In this document: one piece after another, positions 6,406 through 13,700 of the stretch
Layout of the letters: every line of letters begins with the position of its first letter
How positions within the stretch are numbered: the first letter of the stretch is position 1
Assembly: GCF_031432425.1 (NCBI RefSeq)
Contig: NZ_JAVKPH010000036.1
Coordinates: 1 to 29,055 of the forward strand
Origin: Ruixingdingia sedimenti
Lineage (GTDB): Bacteria > Pseudomonadota > Alphaproteobacteria > Rhodobacterales > Rhodobacteraceae
DNA length: 29,055 nucleotides
Reading direction: 5' to 3'
The notes under the pieces: model-generated
Databases searched by the model: none
What the model saw: the letters and a program-made list of their open reading frames with translations, nothing else
Told to the model about the DNA's origin: nothing
Program-made: the position numbers and the translations under genes

Positions 6406-7241
6406 GCCGTGGCGTGCGCCGCCGGGCTGCCGGGCTGCGCCTCGGCCATCCGCCGCTTTTCGCGGATCATGTCGGCGATCCGGCCCATCGCGATCCCGCG
6501 CATGAACAGGCTTGCCGGAAGGAAGGCCCATGTCGCCACCGCCCAGATCAACAGCTGCGGCGAGTCCTGCGTGATCGGGCCGATTCCGCCCGAGATCGCC
6601 TTGACCACCGCCGGCATCAGGAATGGCAGCAAAAACCCTAAGGCAATGTTAATGCGCGCGTCGCGTTCCAGCCGGTCCACCACATCGCCGCCCGCGGTCG
6701 GGTCGAAGGTGGGCAGGTTCACCCAGACGTTGAACGCCCCGCGCCGCCCCGGCCAGCCGCCGACCTTGAGGATGACGACGAACAGCGACAGGCCCAGAAG
6801 CGAGACCAGATAGGCCAGCCCCGCCGCGCTGCGGATCAGCGCGATGTCGGATTGCGACACATCGGGGGCCAGCGTCAGGGTCGCCAGCCGCACCGGGCTG
6901 TAGGGAAAGTCGATGGCCATCCCGACCGCCGCGCCCACCCGTTCCACCCCGAGCGTCAGCTGCGAGGGCTCGGTCTGCCCGCGCACGATCACCGCCAGCA
7001 GGAACACCGTCAGGAACAGCGACAGGAACCGGATGCGGTTGAAGGGGGGGGCGTGGCGGAACTCGATCAGCCCGGGATAGACAGAGGCATATTCGACGAA
7101 GATCAGCGCGCCGAGGAACAGGCCGATGAGCGAGGCGATCTGGCGCGCATCCGCGCTCGCCGCCGGCAGCACCAGCGCCGGGGTGGCGATGAGAACCATC
7201 ACCAGAAACGCACGCAACAGCGCGCCAGTCAGCCGCGACAG
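6402..7241 (-). CDS. Conserved integral membrane protein, function unknown
   Basis: The protein has about 279 residues and around six hydrophobic helices (RAFLVMVLIATPALVLP, IASLIGLFLGALIFVEYASV, RFLSLFLTVFLLAVIV, LAYLVSLLGLSLFVVILKV, LGFLLPFLMPAVVKAI and LLIWAVATWAFLPASLF). A polar, conserved-looking loop, FNVWVNLPTFDPTAGGDVVDRL, lies between helices four and five. It ends in a charged cytoplasmic tail. I recognise it only as a type of protein often found beside leu genes in Rhodobacterales; no function can be given. The start chosen is GTG 7241 (VLSRLTGALL), with GGAAGG about 10 bases upstream. GTG 7376 would add 45 polar residues and has no ribosome site. The stop overlaps the putative start of the EEP-fold gene, suggesting coupling. 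Confidence 0.65.
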   Translation of the reverse strand: MSRLTGALLRAFLVMVLIATPALVLPAASADARQIASLIGLFLGALIFVEYASVYPGLIEFRHAPPFNRIRFLSLFLTVFLLAVIVRGQTEPSQLTLGVERVGAAVGMAIDFPYSPVRLATLTLAPDVSQSDIALIRSAAGLAYLVSLLGLSLFVVILKVGGWPGRRGAFNVWVNLPTFDPTAGGDVVDRLERDARINIALGFLLPFLMPAVVKAISGGIGPITQDSPQLLIWAVATWAFLPASLFMRGIAMGRIADMIREKRRMAEAQPGSPAAHATA

Positions 7242-7470
7242 CACCGCCCCGACACCTTCCGTCTGACGGGGCCGCGCTCGAACCCAGCCCCAGGTTTCTG
7301 CCTGTGTCCGCGTGTTGTCGCGGTTTGCCTTAATCTTGCCCAAGTTCTGCCTTCTTTCCTCGAATCCGGCAACCACTTGTTAACCAGACCCTTTTTTTGC
7401 GGCAAAATCAGGGAGAATGTGTCGCAGCTTTGCATCAAAAGCATGGAGCCTTTGCGGCCCCGATGCGAAA

Positions 7471-7490
7471 CGGCGCCCCGGAGGGCGCCG
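7471..7490 (-). terminator. Terminator of leuCD
   Basis: CGGCGCCC-CGGA-GGGCGCCG forms a perfect 8-bp stem with a tetraloop, 21 bases after the leuD stop. On the minus strand it is followed by TTTCGC. The structure is a plausible intrinsic terminator with a short T-run. Confidence 0.65.
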
Positions 7491-7511
7491 TGTGCAGGGT
7501 GATGCGGCGGG

Positions 7512-8117
7512 TCAGACCCAGGGGCGCAGGGTCTTGACCTTCGCCTCGAAGCTGTCGATCGAGGCGACCTTTTCCAGGCTCAGCCCGATGTCGTCTAGGC
7601 CGTTGAGCAGGCAGTGTTTCTTGAACGGGTCGATGTCGAAACGGAAGCTCTGCCCGTCGGATGCGGTGACGGTCTGGGATTCCAGATCGACCGTCATGCG
7701 GGCGTTGGCGCCCTTGCGCGCATCGTCCATCAGCACGTCCACCGCCTCTTGCGGCAGGACGACCGGCAGGATGCCGTTCTTGAAGCAGTTATTGTAGAAG
7801 ATATCGGCAAAGCTGGTCGAGATCACGCAGCGGATGCCGAAATCCAGCAGGGCCCAGGGCGCATGTTCGCGCGACGAGCCGCAGCCGAAATTGTCGCCCG
7901 CGACGAGGATCTGCGCATTGCGGTATGCCGGCTGGTTGAGCACGAAATCGGGGATTTCCTGCCCGTCGTCGGTCCGCCGCATTTCATGGAACAGCGCCAC
8001 GCCAAGCCCGGTGCGCTTGATCGTCTTGAGGAACTGTTTCGGGATGATCATGTCGGTGTCGATATTGACCAGCGGCATGGGCGCCGCGATGCCGGTCAGG
8101 GTGGTGAACTTGTCCAT
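7512..8117 (-). CDS. leuD: 3-isopropylmalate dehydratase small subunit
   Basis: At 201 residues this is the swivel domain partner of LeuC in the isomerisation of 2- to 3-isopropylmalate. Family features are LVNIDTDMIIPKQFLKTIKR near the start, GDNFGCGSSREHAPWALLDFG in the middle, and FADIFYNNCFKNGILPVVL. The length matches the proteobacterial LeuD (about 200). GAGGAGGACGGCA before ATG 8117 is a strong ribosome site. leuD starts 11 bases after the leuC stop, so the subunits are made together. A long frame continuing upstream of 8117 is only the out-of-frame shadow of leuC. Confidence 0.97.
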   Translation of the reverse strand: MDKFTTLTGIAAPMPLVNIDTDMIIPKQFLKTIKRTGLGVALFHEMRRTDDGQEIPDFVLNQPAYRNAQILVAGDNFGCGSSREHAPWALLDFGIRCVISTSFADIFYNNCFKNGILPVVLPQEAVDVLMDDARKGANARMTVDLESQTVTASDGQSFRFDIDPFKKHCLLNGLDDIGLSLEKVASIDSFEAKVKTLRPWV

Positions 8118-8128
8118 TGCCGTCCTCC

Positions 8129-9547
8129 TCAGACCGTTTCCGCCATCAGTTCGCGCACATCCGTCAGCCGCCCGGTGACGCCCGCCGCCGCCGCCATTGC
8201 GGGGCTCATCAGGTGGGTGCGGCCGCCACGGCCCTGCCGGCCCTCGAAGTTGCGGTTCGAGGTCGCGGCGCAGCGTTCGCCCGGCGCCAGCTGGTCGGGG
8301 TTCATGCCGAGGCACATGGAACAGCCGGCCAGACGCCATTCGAAGCCGGCGTCGATGAAGATCTGCGCCAGCCCCTCTTCCTCTGCCTGCAGGCGCACGA
8401 GGCCCGACCCCGGCACCACCATTCCGCGCACGCCGGGGGCGAGCTTCTTGCCCTTGAGGATTTCGGCCGCGGCGCGCAGGTCCTCGATCCGGCCGTTGGT
8501 GCAAGATCCGATGAACACCGCGTCGATCCTGATGTCGGTCAGCTTTTCGCCCGGCGTCAGGCCCATGTATTCCAGCGAACGTTGCGCCGCCGCCACCTTG
8601 CCGCCGGTGAAATCGTCGGGCGAGGGGACCACGCCGGTGATGGGCAGCACGTCCTCGGGCGAGGTGCCCCAGGTGACGACGGGGGCGATATCCTCGCCGC
8701 GGATCGTCACCACCTTGTCGAAATGCGCGCCCTCGTCGGTGTAAAGCGTCTTCCAGTAGGCCAGCGCGGCTTCCCACGCGGCGCCCTTCGGCGCATGCGG
8801 GCGGCCCTTGACATATTCGAAGGTGATCTCGTCCGGCGCGATCAGGCCGGCGCGCGCGCCGCCCTCGATCGCCATGTTGCAGACCGTCATCCGGCCTTCC
8901 ATCGACAGTTCGCGGATCGCCTGCCCGCAATATTCGATGACATAGCCGGTGCCGCCCGCGGTGCCGGTGGCGCCGATGACCGACAGCGTGATGTCCTTGG
9001 CGGTGACGCCGGGGCGCAGAGATCCGGTGATCTCCACCTTCATGTTCCTGGATTTCTTCTGGATCAGCGTCTGGGTGGCCAGCACATGTTCCACCTCGGA
9101 CGTGCCGATGCCATGCGCCAGCGCGCCGAAGGCGCCGTGGGTGGCGGTGTGGCTGTCGCCGCAGACCACCGTCATCCCCGGCAGGGTCCAGCCCTGTTCG
9201 GGGCCGACGATATGCACGATCCCCTGACGGATGTCCGTCACCGGGTAATAGTTCACGCCGAAGTCGCGCGCGTTCCTGTCCAGCGCCTCGACCTGGATCC
9301 GGCTTTCCTCGTTGTCGATATGCGTTTCCCGGCCGAGCGTGGTGGGCACGTTGTGATCCGGCACCGCGATGGTCTTTTCCGGCGCGCGGACCTTGCGGCC
9401 CGTCATGCGCAGGCCCTCGAACGCCTGGGGGCTGGTCACTTCATGCACCAGATGCCGGTCGATATAGAGCAGGCAGGTGCCGTCCTCTGACTGGTGGACG
9501 ACATGGTCGTCCCAGATCTTGTCATAGAGTGTGCGCGGAGCGGTCAT
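8129..9547 (-). CDS. leuC: 3-isopropylmalate dehydratase large subunit
   Basis: The 472-residue aconitase-family enzyme carries the 4Fe-4S cluster that activates the hydroxyl group of isopropylmalate. It starts MTAPRTLYDKIWDDHVV, as in proteobacterial LeuC. It contains VVCGDSHTATHGAFGALAHG, the cluster cysteine in FIGSCTNGRIEDLR and the CSMCLGMNPDQL pair, and ends in the usual region. The length is normal (about 466-475). ATG 9547 has AAGGTGAG about 6 bases upstream. The frame extends further upstream but only into GC-rich non-coding sequence. With leuD it forms an operon ending at the hairpin 7471-7490. A possible leader peptide lies 74 bases upstream (9621-9713). Confidence 0.97.
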   Translation of the reverse strand: MTAPRTLYDKIWDDHVVHQSEDGTCLLYIDRHLVHEVTSPQAFEGLRMTGRKVRAPEKTIAVPDHNVPTTLGRETHIDNEESRIQVEALDRNARDFGVNYYPVTDIRQGIVHIVGPEQGWTLPGMTVVCGDSHTATHGAFGALAHGIGTSEVEHVLATQTLIQKKSRNMKVEITGSLRPGVTAKDITLSVIGATGTAGGTGYVIEYCGQAIRELSMEGRMTVCNMAIEGGARAGLIAPDEITFEYVKGRPHAPKGAAWEAALAYWKTLYTDEGAHFDKVVTIRGEDIAPVVTWGTSPEDVLPITGVVPSPDDFTGGKVAAAQRSLEYMGLTPGEKLTDIRIDAVFIGSCTNGRIEDLRAAAEILKGKKLAPGVRGMVVPGSGLVRLQAEEEGLAQIFIDAGFEWRLAGCSMCLGMNPDQLAPGERCAATSNRNFEGRQGRGGRTHLMSPAMAAAAGVTGRLTDVRELMAETV

Positions 9548-9620
9548 GGCTCTCACCTTCGGTTTGGGATGGCTGCGTCGGGGAAAAGGGGCGGGGCGCA
9601 GGCGCAAGGGCGCCGCAGCG

Positions 9621-9713
9621 TCAAAGCCGCGCTAGGACCGTCTTGGTCATGCCGAAGAACCGCGACGGCAGCCGGGCATGATCGGTGATGTTGAAGTAGA
9701 TGAATCCTCGCAT
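9621..9713 (-). CDS. Small ORF (30 codons) upstream of leuC, possible leader peptide
   Basis: On the minus strand an ATG at 9713, preceded by GTGGGAC, opens a 30-codon frame ending at TGA (9623-9621), 73 bases before leuC. The peptide begins MRGFIYFNITDHARLPSRFF and ends in VLARL. Two of its last five codons are CTA and CTT for leucine, both rare in this GC-rich sequence, and a small hairpin (GGCGC-AAGG-GCGCC, 9601-9614) follows the stop. This layout would suit leucine-dependent attenuation of leuCD. There is no run of Leu codons as in classical leader peptides, so this remains a suggestion. Confidence 0.3.
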   Translation of the reverse strand: MRGFIYFNITDHARLPSRFFGMTKTVLARL

Positions 9714-10026
9714 GTCCCACGAGATAAGCTTCCTCGACGGATAATGCAATTGAGTCGATCACCTTCGGGGCAGGCATGGGGGCAGTGATGTACAGGGTTG
9801 CGGCGTGGCGGGCGGTGGTCCCGGCGGTTGGGTTGGGGGGCAAATGACGGAAGTTCGGGCTGCGGGCCCGAGACCCTGTTCATAGCCCCTTGCCAATCCC
9901 CCGCGCCGCCGCTAACGCCCCCTGTCTGGCCCCGCCTGCTCGGCGTTGAGTTGACCCCGTTCGGGTGCTACCATTCAAGGGCACCCTGCGCCGGGGCATG
10001 CGGCGTGCGATACGGAGGACCCCGTT
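9714..10026. other. Divergent intergenic region between leuCD and rsfS
   Basis: No full-length gene is seen. The region must hold the promoters of leuC (leftwards) and of the rsfS-rlmH-GNAT operon (rightwards). A slightly AT-richer spot at 9715-9770 on the leuC side includes AATTGCATTATC on the minus strand, a weak -10 candidate. No clear -35/-10 pair could be placed for rsfS. The frames open here (for example on both strands near 9800-9880) show no protein-like composition. Confidence 0.4.
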
Positions 10027-10446
10027 CTGTCTCATTCTGATCCCGCGACCGGCCTGCCGGTCGGCCCGCGCGAGGGGCGCGCCGCCCCCGGCGACCACGA
10101 CTCGGCACAGGTTCTCGCCACCGTCCTGGCCCTGGTCGACGACTACAAGGCCGAGGACGTCGTGCAGATCGACCTGCGCGGACGGTCGGAAATGGCGGAT
10201 CACATGGTGATCTGTTCGGGCCGGTCCTCGCGTCAGGTGGCTTCGATCGCCGACAAGCTGATGGAAAAGCTGAAAGAGGATTTCGGCATCATCAGCAAGG
10301 TCGAGGGCAAGGAAACCGGCGACTGGGTGCTGATCGACGCGGGCGACGTGATCGTGCACGTGTTCCGCCCCGAGGTGCGCGACTTCTACCAGCTGGAAAA
10401 GATGTGGCTGCCGGGGGGCGGCGGCCGGATGCCTGCGTCGGCCTGA
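10027..10446 (+). CDS. rsfS: Ribosomal silencing factor RsfS
   Basis: RsfS binds ribosomal protein uL14 on the large subunit and blocks subunit joining when nutrients are scarce. The conserved core is complete: LALVDDYKAEDVVQIDLRG, SEMADHMVICSGRSSRQV, GKETGDWVLIDAGDVIVHVF and EVRDFYQLEKMW. The core begins well before the first GTG (10162), which would remove the first helix and strand. Upstream of that GTG the frame is open back to 9955 but holds no ATG, GTG or TTG. A CTG at 10027 has GGAGG eight bases upstream (10014-10018) and gives 139 residues beginning (M)SHSDPATG. That CTG is taken as the start, as an inference from the ribosome site. It is the first gene of an operon with rlmH, 15 bases downstream. 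Confidence 0.88.
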   Translation: MSHSDPATGLPVGPREGRAAPGDHDSAQVLATVLALVDDYKAEDVVQIDLRGRSEMADHMVICSGRSSRQVASIADKLMEKLKEDFGIISKVEGKETGDWVLIDAGDVIVHVFRPEVRDFYQLEKMWLPGGGGRMPASA

Positions 10447-10461
10447 TCGGGGAGGGGCGCG

Positions 10462-10932
10462 GTGCGGGTGCATCTGTGCGCCGTGGGCAGGCTGCGCGCG
10501 GGGCCGGAACACGATCTGGTCCGCGACTACCTGACGCGGTTCGACCGTACCGGCCGGCCCCTCGGCCTCGGCCCCGCGACGGTGCACGAGGTCGAGGACA
10601 AGCGCGGCGGCGGCATGGCGGCAGAGGCGGATCTGCTGGCGCGCGCGATCCCCGCCGGCGCGCTGATGGTGACGCTGGACGAACGCGGGGCCACGCCGAA
10701 TTCGCCGGAATTCGCGGCGCAGCTGGCGGGCTGGCGCGATGGCGGGCGGCAGGATCTGGCCTTCGTCATCGGCGGCGCGGACGGGCTCGACCCCGGGTTG
10801 CGCGTCCGGGCGGGGGCGTCGATCAGTTTCGGGCGCATGGTCTGGCCGCATATGCTGGTGCGGGTGATGCTGGCCGAACAGCTTTACCGCGCGGCGACGA
10901 TCCTTGCCGGCGGCCCCTACCACCGTGCCTGA
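10462..10932 (+). CDS. rlmH: 23S rRNA (pseudouridine-1915-N3)-methyltransferase RlmH
   Basis: RlmH methylates the modified base at position 1915 in helix 69 of 23S rRNA on assembled 70S ribosomes, using S-adenosylmethionine. The 156-residue SPOUT protein has the family features: an N-terminal VHLCAVGRLRAGPE, LMVTLDERGATPNSPEFAAQ, the SAM-binding knot segment FVIGGADGLDP, and the C-terminal MLVRVMLAEQLYRAATILAG ending PYHRA. The length equals the usual 155-160. The start is GTG 10462 with GGGGAGGGG just upstream. rsfS-rlmH is a widely conserved ribosome-related pair, which supports both calls. Confidence 0.97.
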   Translation: MRVHLCAVGRLRAGPEHDLVRDYLTRFDRTGRPLGLGPATVHEVEDKRGGGMAAEADLLARAIPAGALMVTLDERGATPNSPEFAAQLAGWRDGGRQDLAFVIGGADGLDPGLRVRAGASISFGRMVWPHMLVRVMLAEQLYRAATILAGGPYHRA

Positions 10933-10945
10933 GACGGGGCCCGCC

Positions 10946-11452
10946 ATGCTGATCCGCGACGCCACCCCCGCCGATGCCGCCGCCATCGCGGCGATCTACA
11001 ACGATGCCGTGGCGCATACGACGGCGGTCTGGAACGACACCCCCGTCGATGCGGACGACCGCCGCGCCTGGATGCAGGCGCGCATGGCGCAGGGGTACCC
11101 GGTGCTGGTGGCAGAGGCGGGCGGGCAGGTGCTGGGCTATGCGAGCTTCGGCGACTGGCGCGCCTTTGCGGGCTATCGCCATACGGTGGAACATTCGGTC
11201 TACGTCCATCCCGGCGCCCGCGGGCAGGGGGTGGGGCGCGCGCTGCTGTTGGCGCTGATCGCCCGGGCCCGCGCCGCCGGCAAACATGTCATGGTCGCCG
11301 CGGTCGAGGCGGGCAACACCCCCTCGATCGCGCTGCACGAGAGCCTCGGCTTCGTGCGGACGGGGCTGATGCCGCAGGTGGGGGCGAAATTCGGCCGCTG
11401 GCTCGATCTTGCCTTTTTGCAACTGCGTCTGGACGACCGCGCCGCGCCCTGA
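10946..11452 (+). CDS. GNAT acetyltransferase, phosphinothricin/methionine sulfoximine type
   Basis: The 168-residue single-domain GNAT enzyme transfers acetyl from acetyl-CoA to an amino group. It starts MLIRDATPADAAAIAAIYND, typical of the PAT/MnaT subgroup that acetylates phosphinothricin, methionine sulfoximine and similar amino acid analogues. It carries the acetyl-CoA pyrophosphate loop RGQGVG (92-97) after SVYVHPGA, and AVEAGNTPSIALHESLGF near the C-terminus, both standard for that subgroup. ATG 10946 is 13 bases after the rlmH stop. A GTG at 10925 overlapping rlmH is an alternative start. It is likely the last gene of the rsfS operon. The natural substrate is unknown. Confidence 0.85.
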   Translation: MLIRDATPADAAAIAAIYNDAVAHTTAVWNDTPVDADDRRAWMQARMAQGYPVLVAEAGGQVLGYASFGDWRAFAGYRHTVEHSVYVHPGARGQGVGRALLLALIARARAAGKHVMVAAVEAGNTPSIALHESLGFVRTGLMPQVGAKFGRWLDLAFLQLRLDDRAAP

Positions 11453-11631
11453 CCCGACCGGTGGCGCGGGCGGAGCGGGCGGTGGCCCCCGGCGCGGCAC
11501 CGGCACAGGGAAACCCTATAACGGCACGAAAACACGCCGATGGCCCTGTGCCTTGCGCCCGGGCGCGGGGTGATGCGAGGTGGCCGGGAATGCGGCGCCG
11601 GACTGCCGGTGCCCTCGAGGGAGGAACGGAC
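11453..11631. other. Intergenic stretch before the SDR gene
   Basis: 179 bases of GC-rich sequence with no gene. CTATAAC at 11516-11522 is a possible -10 element without a recognisable -35. No terminator hairpin with a T-run is seen after the GNAT gene. This is where gene content changes from housekeeping to catabolic. Confidence 0.35.
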
Positions 11632-12402
11632 ATGCGGATGAAGGGCAAACTGGCCATCGTGACGGCGGCGGCCTCTGGCATGGGGCGGGCGGGCTGCGTG
11701 CTGTTCGCCGAACAGGGCGCCACCGTCGCGGTGGTCGACATCGACGCGGCGCGCACGCAGGCGGTGGTGGACGAGATCACCGCCGCGGGCGGCAAGGCGA
11801 AGGGATTCGTCGCCGACCTGTCCAAGGCCGAGGAGTGCACCCGCGTCATCGACGAGGCCGCCGCATGGCTGGGCGGGCTCGACGTGCTCTGGGCCCATGC
11901 GGGCACGCCGGGGCCGTCGCAGTACGAGGGCATGGACATGGGCGAATACGATTTCGCGCTGGACCTGAACCTGACCTCGGCGGTGGCCTGTTCCGCCGCG
12001 GCGGGGCCGCATATCCGCAAGCGGGGCGGGGGGGCGATCCTGTTCACCTCGTCGGTGGGCGGGCTCGTGGGCTCGATGATGAGCCCGGTCTATTCGATGG
12101 CCAAGTTCGGCATCGTCGGCCTGACCATGTCGCTGGCGCAGCGGTATGCGCCCGACGGGATCCGCGTCAACGCCGTCTGCCCGGGGCCGGTGGAAACGGC
12201 GATGCTGCCGCATTTCTTCGGCCGCAAGGGCGACGAGGACAAGATGGAAGAGAACCGGAAGCGGCTGATGGCGGTGGTGCCGCTGGGCCGCACGGCGCAG
12301 CCGGTGGAAATCGCGCATGCCGCGATGTGGCTTTTGTCCGACGATGCGTCCTATGTGACCGGCGTGGCGCTGCCGGTCGATGGCGGCTACGTCTGCCGCT
12401 GA
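11632..12402 (+). CDS. Short-chain dehydrogenase/reductase (classical SDR)
   Basis: The 256-residue oxidoreductase interconverts a hydroxyl and a keto group with a nicotinamide cofactor, in the cytosol. The Rossmann glycine motif is TAAASGMG (11-18) and the strand ending VVDID (D36) favours NAD over NADP. The usual NNAG motif reads AHAG (88-91). The catalytic set is N113, S140/S141, Y154 and K158 (YSMAK). The C-terminal PVDGGY is standard. ATG 11632 follows GAGGGAGGAAC, a strong ribosome site; ATG 11638 is an alternative. It opens the run of plus-strand catabolic genes and is followed by the alcohol and aldehyde dehydrogenases. With them it could process a carbonyl product of the downstream CoA pathway. 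Substrate unknown. Confidence 0.88.
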   Translation: MRMKGKLAIVTAAASGMGRAGCVLFAEQGATVAVVDIDAARTQAVVDEITAAGGKAKGFVADLSKAEECTRVIDEAAAWLGGLDVLWAHAGTPGPSQYEGMDMGEYDFALDLNLTSAVACSAAAGPHIRKRGGGAILFTSSVGGLVGSMMSPVYSMAKFGIVGLTMSLAQRYAPDGIRVNAVCPGPVETAMLPHFFGRKGDEDKMEENRKRLMAVVPLGRTAQPVEIAHAAMWLLSDDASYVTGVALPVDGGYVCR

Positions 12403-12492
12403 CCGCCGCCCGCAGACTGCCGCCCGCCACCGCCCGCCCCTGCCGCGGGCGATGGCACCTGACGGGAAAACCTATGGCGACACGGCGCGCTG

Positions 12493-12522
12493 TTGCCAGC
12501 TTTTTCCGCCGCGCCCTAGATA
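12493..12522 (+). promoter_or_regulatory. Candidate promoter for the alcohol/aldehyde dehydrogenase genes
   Basis: TTGCCA (12493-12498) and TAGATA (12517-12522) are separated by 18 bases and lie about 50 bases before the alcohol dehydrogenase start. The -35 matches five of six consensus bases and the -10 three of six. Weak evidence, but the local AT-rich patch agrees. Confidence 0.35.
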
Positions 12523-12574
12523 CCGGCGACATTGCCCGGGCAGGTCGGGCGCCTTTTTCAAGGGAGGATACGCG

Positions 12575-13645
12575 ATGCGCGGCATGGTTTTCATGGGCGA
12601 CAACAAGGTCGAGGTGCTCGATTTCCCCGATCCGACCCCCGGCCCCGGCGAGGCGGTGGTGGAGATGAAAGCCTCCGGCATGTGCGGCAGCGACCTGCAT
12701 TTCTACCGCCACGGCATGGCCGAGGTGATCAGGATGCTGGGGTTCAAGGATCTCGCCTCGCGCGGGATTTCCGAGGACACGCTGATCATCGGCGGGCACG
12801 AGCCCTGTGGCGTCATCGCCGCCGTGGGCCCGGGCGTGGACGGCAAGACCTTCAAGGTCGGCGACCGGGTGATGGTGTTCCACTATGAGGGGTGCAGCCA
12901 CTGCGACCACTGCCGCACCGGCTGGACGCAACTGTGCGACCACGGCGCCGCGCCGCATGGGGTGATCAAGCACGGCGGGCATGCGGATTACATCAAGGTG
13001 CCGGTGTCCTCGCTGGTGCATCTGCCCGAGGAACTGAGCTTCAAGGGCGGGGCGGCGGTGTCCTGCGGCACGGGTACGGCCTATGGCGCGCTTTTGCGGC
13101 TGGACATCAGCGCGCGCGACACGCTGGCGGTCTATGGTCTCGGCCCGGTGGGGCTGTCGGCGGCGCAACTGGCCGCGGCGATGGGGGTGGAGGTGTTCGG
13201 CATCGACATCAACCCCGAACGGGTGGCGCGGGCGAAGGACTTCGGCGTCGCCCATGCGATCAACGCCGGGGATGTCGACCCGGTGGAAGAGATCTTCAAG
13301 CTCACGGGGGGCAAGGGCGTGTCCTGCGCGATGGATTGCGCGGGGGGCGAGGTGCCCAAACAGCAGGCGGTGCGCAGCACCAGGGTCTGGGGCAAGATCG
13401 CGCTGGTGGCGGTGGGCGGCAGCCTGAACGTCGACGGCATGAAGGACCTGATCGGCAAGCAGCGCACGGTCATCGGATCCTACACCTTTTCCGAGGTGGG
13501 GATGAAGGACTGTGCCCATTTCATCGCCCGCCACGGCGTGGACGTGGACAAGCAGTTCACCGACGAATGGAAGCTGGCACAGGCCGCCGACGCCTATGCG
13601 GATTTCAACAAACAGGCCGGCGGCAAGGGCGTGTTCCTGTTCTGA
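12575..13645 (+). CDS. Zinc-dependent medium-chain alcohol dehydrogenase
   Basis: The 356-residue MDR-superfamily enzyme oxidises an alcohol (or reduces an aldehyde or ketone) with NAD. The catalytic zinc ligands are C37 in GMCGSD and H75-E76 in GGHEPCGV. The structural zinc is bound by C107, C110, C113 and C121. The Rossmann motif is YGLGPVGL (187-194), and D211 in GIDINPERV points to NAD. The length is normal for the family. ATG 12575 follows AAGGGAGGATACGC. The aldehyde dehydrogenase starts 55 bases after the stop, so the two likely form an alcohol to aldehyde to acid relay. It could also be a polyol or threonine-type dehydrogenase; nothing in the sequence fixes the substrate. Confidence 0.88.
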   Translation: MRGMVFMGDNKVEVLDFPDPTPGPGEAVVEMKASGMCGSDLHFYRHGMAEVIRMLGFKDLASRGISEDTLIIGGHEPCGVIAAVGPGVDGKTFKVGDRVMVFHYEGCSHCDHCRTGWTQLCDHGAAPHGVIKHGGHADYIKVPVSSLVHLPEELSFKGGAAVSCGTGTAYGALLRLDISARDTLAVYGLGPVGLSAAQLAAAMGVEVFGIDINPERVARAKDFGVAHAINAGDVDPVEEIFKLTGGKGVSCAMDCAGGEVPKQQAVRSTRVWGKIALVAVGGSLNVDGMKDLIGKQRTVIGSYTFSEVGMKDCAHFIARHGVDVDKQFTDEWKLAQAADAYADFNKQAGGKGVFLF

Positions 13646-13700
13646 CCGCTGCGGGCCGGGGTGCACCCCCGGCCCGCCCGTCCCATCGAGAGGAACCCGC

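Noticed and set aside
7512..8930. 472-codon frame suggesting a leuC-leuD fusion
   Set aside because: Only the part from 8117 downstream is leuD; the rest is an out-of-frame reading of leuC. The real leuC stops at 8129 in another frame.
10162..10446. GTG 10162 as start of rsfS
   Set aside because: It would delete conserved residues (LVDDYKAEDV) at the beginning of the fold. The CTG at 10027 explains the full domain and has a good ribosome site.
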